Source: an uncultured Desulfobacter sp. (GTDB taxonomy: Bacteria > Desulfobacterota > Desulfobacteria > Desulfobacterales > Desulfobacteraceae). From it: DNA of 64,000 nt. Location of the stretch: NCBI RefSeq assembly GCF_963666145.1, contig NZ_OY762614.1, positions 1 to 64,000 of the forward strand, read 5' to 3'. The notes beneath the pieces are model-generated. The model was not told the origin of the DNA. It made no database searches and saw nothing but the letters and a program-made list of their open reading frames with translations. Below, piece after piece: positions 35,007 through 41,352 of the stretch. Each line of letters begins with the position of its first letter. Within the stretch, counting starts at the first letter, position 1. Made by a program: the position numbers and the translations under genes.

Positions 35007-35851
35007 ACACCCGGTTTGCTCATCTTTATATAAATTCGCCCTTGAAAGAATGTATACCCAATGGCCATCTCTATTGCCCTTTCAAATCGTGATTCGGCAA
35101 GGAGCCGTTCGCGACTGCTTTTGTTGATAACAAAAAAGGCCCCGCCAAGTCCCAAGAGACCTAGGATTAGAATCGTGAAATGAACAAAAATCGTTTTTGA
35201 AATCCTATCTGATGCAATCGCATAATACGGAGCGAACGGCACGGATACGCTGACGCCTCCGCGAATATCGCCCACCTGATAATCCTGGTATCCATGGCAC
35301 TTTAAGCAGCCTTTTTCCACGATCATGGGACGCATTAACCTGAAATAATCTTCCCCTTCAATTACGTCCACACTGGAGACTTCTTTTTTCCCGGCATCAA
35401 ACGCCTCCAACGCTTTTTTCTCCCAACTGTCGGGTTTATTTTCCGGGCGAATCAAATTCAAGCTCGTTATATGGCCCTTTACACCATACTGGCTTTGGGA
35501 AAGTTCATGAACCTGACGTGTCATGTAGGCCGGATTGACCAGTGTCAACCGCCTGCCCGAAGGTGTTGAGATGTCCCGTTCTTTAATGTTTGACAAATAG
35601 GGGCTGGGCGGCGTTTCTTTTGTCTGGGGAACATAAACACCGCCATGAAGGGTTGCCCATCTTCTATAAACAAGATCTTTGTTGTACGACCCAAGGGCTT
35701 CAGTGCGGGCAAATTCTATTGCATATCGCCTCTCACTGTATATCTCCCAAACCAGAAAGCCTATGATTATCATGATCCATGCGGTGAGAAGCATCAAGGC
35801 AAATAATTTAAGATTATGCAAATACCTTTGCATACTACGGTTCTCAGACAT
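34742..35851 (-). pseudogene. N-terminal part of the frameshifted sensor kinase (DUF3365 haem sensor)
   Basis: From ATG 35851 the protein has a membrane helix (LFALMLLTAWIMIIIGFLVW), a periplasmic DUF3365/Tll0287-like domain with one c-type haem site (VEKGCLKCHGYQDYQ, about residue 185), and a second helix (TIFVHFTILILGLLGLGGAFF). It then starts a PAS domain (AESRFERAI) and at about 35070-35085 loses frame; the remaining 100 codons are out of frame with the kinase. The kinase frame resumes at the end of a PAS domain, so most of that PAS is missing too. A deletion with frameshift is the simplest explanation. The ancestral gene ran 33075-35851. Confidence 0.78.
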
Positions 35852-36171
35852 CACGCCCCTCGTTAAAAAAAACATGTGTTTTTGAATCAGGCCGTTTTTT
35901 GATGATAGATAATTTTGGAAGCTTAAAATTAGAGCATACCTGGTTTTGATTTATTTTCAAGCAGTTTCAAAAGCGCCAGTAAAGAGATGATTTTTTATCG
36001 AAAAAAGGAAGTGGCGGTTATGGGCCGCCCTAGCCTGTCAACACCCAGGATCGGCCCACACCAAAACATGAAGGGTACCTATAAATTTATTGACACTTTC
36101 ATAAACAAAAAAAGTTAGACAGACGGATAAGCTATCAGGAAGCGCCCAATTCATCCAAGGCCCTCAGGTCG
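35852..36171. other. Intergenic region, promoter of the haem-sensor kinase
   Basis: AT-rich upstream sequence of the leftward kinase gene, then a GC-rich patch at about 36019-36061 where TGGGCCG and CGGCCCA can pair across a 28-base loop, possibly a terminator for the leftward microprotein gene at 36172. No gene seen. Confidence 0.35.
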
Positions 36172-36285
36172 TCAGCAATCCTGCCGGATCTTATGCCCGT
36201 TACCAACAACGCTGCCAAGCGAGTTCGTAACATTTGAACCCTTTTGTTCCGCGAACTGCCAGTGAAAACTCGGCTGAATCGCCAT
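36172..36285 (-). CDS. Microprotein, MxIQPxxxWQF family (37 aa)
   Basis: A 37-residue protein starting MAIQPSFHWQFAEQKGSN. The N-terminus matches the 42-residue protein at 40899 (MTIQPQYYWQFKENEDSQ), and further spaced residues also agree, so a short conserved family is likely. GAGGAG precedes the ATG by seven bases. It is the last gene of the leftward catalase cluster. No known motif; function unknown. Confidence 0.58.
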   Translation of the reverse strand: MAIQPSFHWQFAEQKGSNVTNSLGSVVGNGHKIRQDC

Positions 36286-36395
36286 AATTTAGCTCCTCTT
36301 GATGAAAATTTAGCCATAACACCCGGTTGAGCCCTGCAGGCATTTGACAGCCATGCTATGCAACCATGAAATTTACCCTCCATTCAATCTCATCT

Positions 36396-36569
36396 TTAAT
36401 CCTTTTTGTCCGACTTAGGAGATAAAGGATGGTCTGGATCATCATTCTCGTTCAGACCGAACATTTCGTCCAGCGCCTTGTACAACGAGACATACTGTGC
36501 ATTAACCTCGGCATTCGTTTCAAATGAAGACGATCCGGATTCGGCTTCTCCCCAAAAATACTTTTTCAC
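36396..36569 (-). CDS. Small acidic protein (57 aa)
   Basis: A 57-residue protein with a GTG start (AGGAGC seven bases upstream): KKYFWGEAESGSSSFETN, a helix LYKALDEMFGLNENDD and a charged end KSDKKD. No domain recognised. It lies between the dihydroorotate-dehydrogenase-like gene (80 bp upstream) and the 37-residue microprotein, all in one direction. Confidence 0.6.
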   Translation of the reverse strand: MKKYFWGEAESGSSSFETNAEVNAQYVSLYKALDEMFGLNENDDPDHPLSPKSDKKD

Positions 36570-36648
36570 GACACGCTCCTGTTTTTAAAATATTTGTTTT
36601 ACATTAAAATTTGAGTTTAAGTGAATATCAGCTATCTTTAGCATGGGT

Positions 36649-37626
36649 CTAAGCATAATACTTCATAAACTGGAGTCTGTCGTAAACAGCCGGATTGTCC
36701 GCTTCTGCCTGACTTAACTTTCCGCGAAAGTCCCCAAGCGTTTTAAACCCATGAGTTTCCATCCAGTTCTGGATATCCCGGTTAACCGTTTTAAGGTATG
36801 GTATCTTGTTTTTATATAAGGTAGAGACCATCTGAACAGCCTGGGCACCGGCCAGAATCTGCTTGATCACGCCCTGGGCATCATGGACCCCGGTGGATGC
36901 CGCCAAATCACAGTTAACCCTTTGGGACATGATTGCCATCCATCTCAGGGAGATGGCCAGGTCCGAAGGGGAACTTAAAATAAAGGAGGGCTTGACCTCA
37001 AGCCTGTCGATATCAATATCCGGGCTGAAAAACCGGTTGAACAGCACAATACCGGAAATTCCGGTTTCCGATAGCCGCCGGATCATTTGTCCCAGGTTTG
37101 AAAAATAGTAACTGATCTTGAGTGAAACCGGTATGGTGATTGTGTTTAAGAGTTTTTCAACAATTTGAAAATAAAGCGTTTCCAGTTCACTGCTCTCCCG
37201 TTCAAAATCAGCGGGTACAAAAAACATATTCAGTTCCAGGGCATCGGCTCCGGCTTCGGCGATCTGGGTTGCAAAGGAACTCCATTCATGGGAGTAGACA
37301 CAGTTTACACTGGCTATCACAGGCATACTCACCCCGGCCTTTGCCTCTTTGATCAGATCCAGGTAGGCAAAAAGCTTTTTACCCCTGAGTTGAACGTCAA
37401 GGTAGTCAAATTGCTCCAGGTTGTATCCGGTTGTAAGGGACACGTCCTTTATGATGTCGTTATACTCATAGGCAATTTCTTCTTCAAATATGGATTTAAG
37501 CACGGCGGCGCCCGCTCCGGCCTCTTCAATTCTCTTGAGTTTTTCCACAGCGTCGGTTAACCCGCAACTTCCCACAATAACAGGACTTTCAAGGGTCAGT
37601 CCCATATAGGTTGTTGAAATATCCAT
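36649..37626 (-). CDS. Dihydroorotate dehydrogenase-like flavoprotein
   Basis: A 325-residue FMN-barrel protein of the PyrD family. Visible: N-terminal MGLTLESPVIVGSCGLTD, VIASVNCVYSHEWSSFA, ADALELNMFFVP (the N-x-S/F region), IPVSLKISYYFSN (conserved Lys), GIVLFNRFF, and the phosphate-binding end TGVHDAQGVIKQILAGAQAVQMVSTL. Pyrimidine synthesis enzymes normally carry a Cys/Ser base in NxSCPN; here that motif is not conserved, so its reaction may differ from dihydroorotate oxidation. It starts six bases after the 66-residue microprotein and belongs to the catalase cluster, suggesting a stress-linked redox role. Confidence 0.82.
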   Translation of the reverse strand: MDISTTYMGLTLESPVIVGSCGLTDAVEKLKRIEEAGAGAAVLKSIFEEEIAYEYNDIIKDVSLTTGYNLEQFDYLDVQLRGKKLFAYLDLIKEAKAGVSMPVIASVNCVYSHEWSSFATQIAEAGADALELNMFFVPADFERESSELETLYFQIVEKLLNTITIPVSLKISYYFSNLGQMIRRLSETGISGIVLFNRFFSPDIDIDRLEVKPSFILSSPSDLAISLRWMAIMSQRVNCDLAASTGVHDAQGVIKQILAGAQAVQMVSTLYKNKIPYLKTVNRDIQNWMETHGFKTLGDFRGKLSQAEADNPAVYDRLQFMKYYA

Positions 37627-37631
37627 AATGA

Positions 37632-37832
37632 CTATCCCTTACCCTTTTCAAATTGAATGCCGCGCCCGTCGTCACAAGGTTCGGGACCGTCATTATTAGG
37701 CCTTGCATGCTCCGCCCATGCAGGGTCCGATGTACAGACATCCAGATCATCGGTTTGGGACCGGATCTTGCCTGCGGTTTGTTTTTTGGGTGTATCTTCT
37801 GATTTTCGGTTATGATCGTTGGCGTGTGACAT
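37632..37832 (-). CDS. Microprotein, DLDxCTSDPxWAEHARPN family (66 aa)
   Basis: A 66-residue hydrophilic protein: polar N-terminus (MSHANDHNRKSEDTPKKQ), then DLDVCTSDPAWAEHARPN and GPEPCDDGRGIQFEKGKG. The C-terminal half is nearly the same as in the 58-residue protein at 17627. AAGGAGGG lies six bases before ATG 37832, a strong site. It sits between the catalase gene (82 bp upstream) and the dihydroorotate-dehydrogenase-like gene (five-base gap). Function unknown; two conserved cysteines. Confidence 0.78.
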   Translation of the reverse strand: MSHANDHNRKSEDTPKKQTAGKIRSQTDDLDVCTSDPAWAEHARPNNDGPEPCDDGRGIQFEKGKG

Positions 37833-37914
37833 GTTGACCCTCCTTAGGCCATATGTTGTCTTTGCCAGGGGAAAGGCCTTAGCAAAGATGGAAATAAAAA
37901 GACGGTTTAGTTGG

Positions 37915-39369
37915 CTATCCCCCGTTGACACCGTCGGCAATCCTGTCGCCGATCTGTTTATCAATGTTTCGCCAGTATTCAAAACATCGTTCCAGAACAG
38001 GCTGGGTCACACCATTTTTTAAGTGCCCCACAACATTTGAAACCAGGCGATCCCGCTGGGCATCATCCATAACCTCGCGAACCAGCGTTCCGGCCTGGCC
38101 AAAATCATCGTCATCCTTTCTAAGGGTATATGCGGCCCTGACAAAAGCGCCGTTCGCATTCCACACCTCTTTTTGGGCATATTGTTCGCTGTCCGCTTTG
38201 GGACCGCCCTTGGAGTTGGGGGCGTAAACCGGATCGGATACATTGATCACGCGCATGACACCGTCTTTGCTGTAACTGTTCACGGGTGCTTTGGGACGGT
38301 TGACCGGAATCTGTTTATAGTTGACGCCCAGGCGTGCCCTGTGGGCATCGGCATAGGAAAAAAGACGGCCCAACAGCATCTTGTCCGGACTTGGACCGAT
38401 ACCGGGAACAAAGCTGTTTGGCTCAAACGCAGCTTGCTCGATCTCCGTGTGAAAATCGGTTGGGTTTCGGTTTAAAACCAGTTTTCCCACCTCATGGAGC
38501 GGATAATCGCCATGGGGCCAGACCTTGGTCAGATCAAAGGGGTTGAACCGGTAAGTTTCAGCCTCGCTAAATGGCATGAGCTGGACTTTCAGGGTCCATG
38601 ACGGATAATTTTTCTGCCGAATCGATTCAAACAGATCCCTGCGGTGGCAGTCGGCATCAACGCCTGCCAGGCGATCTGCTTCCTGCTGTGTCAGACATTC
38701 AATGCCCTGGTCGGTTTTAAAATGATACCGGACCCAAAAACGCTCATCATCCTTATTGACCCACATATAGGTATGGCTGGAGTAGCCATTCATGTGCCGC
38801 CAGGTTTTGGGAATACCCCGGTCGCCCATCAGCCATGTGACCTGGTGGGCGGATTCCGGTGACAGGGTCCAGAAATCCCACTGCATGTCATGATCCCGCA
38901 GACCGCTGTCCGCACGCCGTTTCTGGGACCGGATAAAGTGCTGGAATTTCATTGGGTCCCTTAAAAAAAATACCGGGGTGTTATTGCCCACCATGTCGTA
39001 GTTGCCCTGGGTTGTATAAAACTTCAAGGCAAATCCCCTGGGGTCCCGCCAGGTGTCAGGGCTTCCGCTTTCACCGGCTACGGTTGAAAAACGGATCAGG
39101 GTATCTGTTTTGGTGCCGAGTTGAAACAGGGCGGCTTTGGTATAAGCGCTGATATCCCGGGTCACTTCAAAATAGCCGAATGCCCCTGACCCTTTGGCAT
39201 GGGGCTGGCGCTCCGGGATGCGTTCCCGGTTAAAATTAGCCATCTGCTCGATCAGGTAATGATCCTGCAGCAAAATTGGACCATCCGGCCCAACTGTGAG
39301 TGAATGTTCGTCGCTGGATACGGGTATGCCTGCATCATTGGTTGTGGGGTTGGGGGGTTTGCTGGTCAT
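37915..39369 (-). CDS. katA: Haem catalase (small-subunit, clade 3 type)
   Basis: Breaks down hydrogen peroxide to water and oxygen (EC 1.11.1.6). At 484 residues it is a small-subunit monofunctional catalase. The active-site His motif is [20 protein letters not shown] near residue 50, the conserved Asn lies in [20 protein letters not shown], and the proximal haem Tyr is in [14 protein letters not shown] near residue 340. ATG 39369 follows AAGGAGGT by about ten bases; the frame extends to 39402 without a ribosome site. It is first in a leftward cluster with microproteins and a flavoprotein, and is preceded by a 136-bp module also found upstream of 41027. It pairs functionally with superoxide reductase at 18068. 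Confidence 0.95.
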   Translation of the reverse strand: MTSKPPNPTTNDAGIPVSSDEHSLTVGPDGPILLQDHYLIEQMANFNRERIPERQPHAKGSGAFGYFEVTRDISAYTKAALFQLGTKTDTLIRFSTVAGESGSPDTWRDPRGFALKFYTTQGNYDMVGNNTPVFFLRDPMKFQHFIRSQKRRADSGLRDHDMQWDFWTLSPESAHQVTWLMGDRGIPKTWRHMNGYSSHTYMWVNKDDERFWVRYHFKTDQGIECLTQQEADRLAGVDADCHRRDLFESIRQKNYPSWTLKVQLMPFSEAETYRFNPFDLTKVWPHGDYPLHEVGKLVLNRNPTDFHTEIEQAAFEPNSFVPGIGPSPDKMLLGRLFSYADAHRARLGVNYKQIPVNRPKAPVNSYSKDGVMRVINVSDPVYAPNSKGGPKADSEQYAQKEVWNANGAFVRAAYTLRKDDDDFGQAGTLVREVMDDAQRDRLVSNVVGHLKNGVTQPVLERCFEYWRNIDKQIGDRIADGVNGG

Positions 39370-39420
39370 AACGTTGGTACCTCCTTGATTATTTTCGTAC
39401 ACAACTTCTTAAATCCGCAG

Positions 39421-39556
39421 TCGATTATTGATCACAATAAAACAAAATCGAAAAACCCAGTATCAGTAAAACTATGTAAACTTCGCTAAGGAAATAACCA
39501 CTTTGCCGGTTTCAATTTTCAAAACCGAATAAAAATAGGAAGAGTCACCCATATAA
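39421..39556. promoter_or_regulatory. Upstream module of the catalase cluster (copy 1)
   Basis: A 136-bp stretch starting 52 bp upstream of katA aligns without gaps to 41139-41274, upstream of the leftward 42-residue gene; by hand count about two thirds of positions agree. The best blocks are TCGATTATT, TCACAATAAAACAAAA, TATGTAAA, TAACCACTTTG, ACCGAAT and ACCCATATAA. Conserved blocks separated by variable ones suggest several protein-binding sites and a shared promoter. Confidence 0.65.
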
Positions 39557-39622
39557 ATATAAATGTTTAGAATGGTATACTGAGGGCATAATTCATCTTA
39601 TAAAATCCATAAGGGGGACACG

Positions 39623-39802
39623 ATGGCTGAAAAAAAGAAAAGACACAAAATTAAAAACAGCTGCCCGCAGTGCGGATGCAGTCATTTGGCAATAATGACC
39701 GAAGAAGAGATCAAAGAAAAATATCCTGATCTTGAAAATGCCACCATGGAGTGCGGCGAGTGCCAGGCTACCATGGACTTAGGCTTTGAAGAGATCGAGT
39801 AA
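39623..39802 (+). CDS. Zinc-ribbon microprotein (59 aa)
   Basis: A 59-residue protein with a basic start (MAEKKKRHKIKN) and two cysteine pairs, SCPQCGCSH and ECGECQATMD, the pattern of a zinc ribbon. Between them lies an acidic helix (TEEEIKEKYPDLEN). GGGGGA precedes the ATG by five bases. It is divergent from katA, with the shared upstream module between them. Family not named; probably a metal-binding adaptor. Confidence 0.66.
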   Translation: MAEKKKRHKIKNSCPQCGCSHLAIMTEEEIKEKYPDLENATMECGECQATMDLGFEEIE

Positions 39803-39891
39803 AGCCGCTTGGTGTTCGCAATGGTAAAGAAAGCCAAAACAGATTGCCCACCCAGCAGCAGAGCTTGATCTTTTTTCACCCTGATATATCT

Positions 39892-39934
39892 TATTAGTAA
39901 TGGCATATAAATTTCATATATGCCATTACTAATA
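39892..39934. promoter_or_regulatory. 17-bp perfect palindrome before a Cys-rich gene
   Basis: TATTAGTAATGGCATAT (39892-39908) and its exact complement (39918-39934) are separated by nine bases. The right arm ends seven bases before the ribosome site AGGAGG of the next gene. It could be an operator, a translational control hairpin or a terminator for the upstream 59-residue gene; there is no strong T-run. Confidence 0.6.
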
Positions 39935-39951
39935 AAAATTCAGGAGGTCAT

Positions 39952-40131
39952 ATGGATTCATATAGAAATTCAAAATCAGCATTATGCTGTGCCAGCGGCA
40001 AGAAAAGAAGAATAGAGGCCTTGAGAACCTGTGATTATTGCACCACCAGCATGGATGAAAGAATTACCTGTTATAAATCCGTTGCCAAAGATGAAGCGAT
40101 TCGAAAAAAAACCTGTATGATGATGCAGTGA
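39952..40131 (+). CDS. Cys-rich microprotein (59 aa)
   Basis: A 59-residue protein with six cysteines: SALCCASGKKRR, RTCDYCTTSMD, ITCYKS and KKTCMMMQ. AGGAGGT precedes the ATG by three bases. A strong terminator follows. The cysteine spacing suggests metal binding, but no family is recognised. It follows the zinc-ribbon microprotein by 149 bp, with a perfect palindrome between. Confidence 0.62.
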   Translation: MDSYRNSKSALCCASGKKRRIEALRTCDYCTTSMDERITCYKSVAKDEAIRKKTCMMMQ

Positions 40132-40152
40132 TAAAACTGTACCGTTAAAATT

Positions 40153-40177
40153 GCCCCCTCTGAATTTCAGAGGGGGC
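40153..40177. terminator. Terminator between convergent genes
   Basis: GCCCCCTCTGAA (40153-40164) pairs fully with TTCAGAGGGGGC (40166-40177) with a one-base centre, so the real loop is a few bases wider; it is followed by ATATTATTTTTATTTTAT. It serves the rightward Cys-rich gene and probably the convergent 232-residue gene. Confidence 0.82.
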
Positions 40178-40191
40178 ATATTATTTTTATT

Positions 40192-40890
40192 TTATAAATC
40201 CTTTTTAAGTTCTGCCACATCATCAGCCAATAATTTTCCTCCCAATCCCGTGGCGATACCCATGGTAACAATATCAATTGCAGCAAGGCCCAATGAGAAT
40301 TTCGGGCCCAAAAATCTCATGAAACCCAAAAGGTCGGGCAGCAGGGAAAAGACCTCATATGAAATCTGAACAGGTTTATTATCACTGGTGCTTTTTGACA
40401 GAGAAATTGAAGTGAGCACCACGTCAATGGACGCAAGCAGTGTATAAAACGCTACAAAATACTCATCTTTGCGTTTCATGCGCTGCTTGGTTTCCGGCTC
40501 TAAGATCAGAACCATCGAATCTAAAGCCAAAACGGTTCCCCGGTACCCATTTACAATTTTCCCCCATCGTTCTTCTTCCTGTTCGGCATCGCTCTTTTCC
40601 CGGCCGTCATCCGCTTCATTGGAGACGATGATACCCGCCTGTAAACTGAAGATATCAAGCACCAAAGTGGCGAGTTCCATTCCAAACCCCGCTGTTTTTT
40701 CAAACGGGGCATCTGCTTTTTCAGGAACCCCGTCTAAAAACGCAGTTAGAATGCCCCCTGCGGCATCAGCGGCCAAAGCCGTAATTCCCCAACTGCGAAG
40801 GTCATTGAGTGAAACACCGGATTCTTCGGTATCCGGTTCAGATGTGTTCTGGGTAGTTTCGTCCTGTTGTCCAAACTGTGATCTGAACAA
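40192..40890 (-). CDS. Protein of unknown function with hydrophobic helices (232 aa)
   Basis: A 232-residue protein with an acidic N-terminus and several hydrophobic helices, e.g. WGITALAADAAGGILTAFL, ELATLVLDIFSLQAGI, FVAFYTLLASIDVVLTSI and LGLAAIDIVTMGIATGLGG, which may be membrane-associated. I do not recognise a family. The start appears to be TTG 40890, close behind AGGAAAGGGG and eight bases after the stop of the 42-residue microprotein, so the two are coupled. The shared module upstream of that microprotein links it to the catalase cluster. Confidence 0.6.
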   Translation of the reverse strand: MFRSQFGQQDETTQNTSEPDTEESGVSLNDLRSWGITALAADAAGGILTAFLDGVPEKADAPFEKTAGFGMELATLVLDIFSLQAGIIVSNEADDGREKSDAEQEEERWGKIVNGYRGTVLALDSMVLILEPETKQRMKRKDEYFVAFYTLLASIDVVLTSISLSKSTSDNKPVQISYEVFSLLPDLLGFMRFLGPKFSLGLAAIDIVTMGIATGLGGKLLADDVAELKKDL

Positions 40891-40898
40891 CCCCTTTC

Positions 40899-41027
40899 CT
40901 ATGGGTCTTTTTCCTGTCCTTGTCGGGAAACATTTTGAAATTTACCTTCGACCCCGTACACACTGTCTTTGGCCTGGGAATCTTCGTTTTCCTTAAACTG
41001 CCAATAATATTGAGGTTGGATTGTCAT
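40899..41027 (-). CDS. Microprotein, MxIQPxxxWQF family (42 aa)
   Basis: A 42-residue protein beginning MTIQPQYYWQFKENEDSQ and ending RQGQEKDP. It matches the 37-residue protein at 36172 at its N-terminus. AAGGAA precedes ATG 41027. It is the first gene of a two-gene leftward unit with the 232-residue protein. The unit is preceded by the same 136-bp module as katA, whose cluster carries the paralogue. Function unknown. Confidence 0.62.
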   Translation of the reverse strand: MTIQPQYYWQFKENEDSQAKDSVYGVEGKFQNVSRQGQEKDP

Positions 41028-41138
41028 AACATTTTTCCTTGGTATTTTAGAACGCTTTTATTTTCAGATAGTTTTTTTCAAATTTAATCGTACAGGAGTG
41101 TTGTGCCTTAAGATCTGCCTTGTTTTGTCATTAACCTG

Positions 41139-41274
41139 TCGATTATTCTTCACAATAAAACAAAAGCACAGATTCAAATATTGGGGGAATTATGTAAAGC
41201 GAACCTAACGAGTAACCACTTTGGCAATTCCTTGTTTTAAGACCGAATTTTAATGAGGATATTTACCCATATAA
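41139..41274. promoter_or_regulatory. Upstream module of the 42-aa/232-aa unit (copy 2)
   Basis: Gap-free counterpart of 39421-39556. This copy contains TACCCAT at 41264, which fits the NarL heptamer TACYYMT; the katA copy reads CACCCAT at the same place, and TACCCAT also occurs at 44867 upstream of the kinase remnant. A NarL/LuxR-type regulator is encoded at 44951. The link between regulator and sites is inference. Confidence 0.6.
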
Positions 41275-41352
41275 CTACAGGCAAGAAGGACGGCATATGA
41301 AGTAAAACAATCTTTGATTAAAAAATGCAAGCGACACTTTACGCATGGAGAC

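Noticed and set aside
36135..36383. 82-codon minus-strand open frame in the catalase cluster
   Set aside because: It overlaps, in another frame, the 37-residue gene that has a good ribosome site and a paralogue at 40899.
36649..37626. Assigning pyrD for pyrimidine synthesis
   Set aside because: The catalytic NxSCPN-type motif is not conserved and the gene sits in a stress cluster without other pyr genes.
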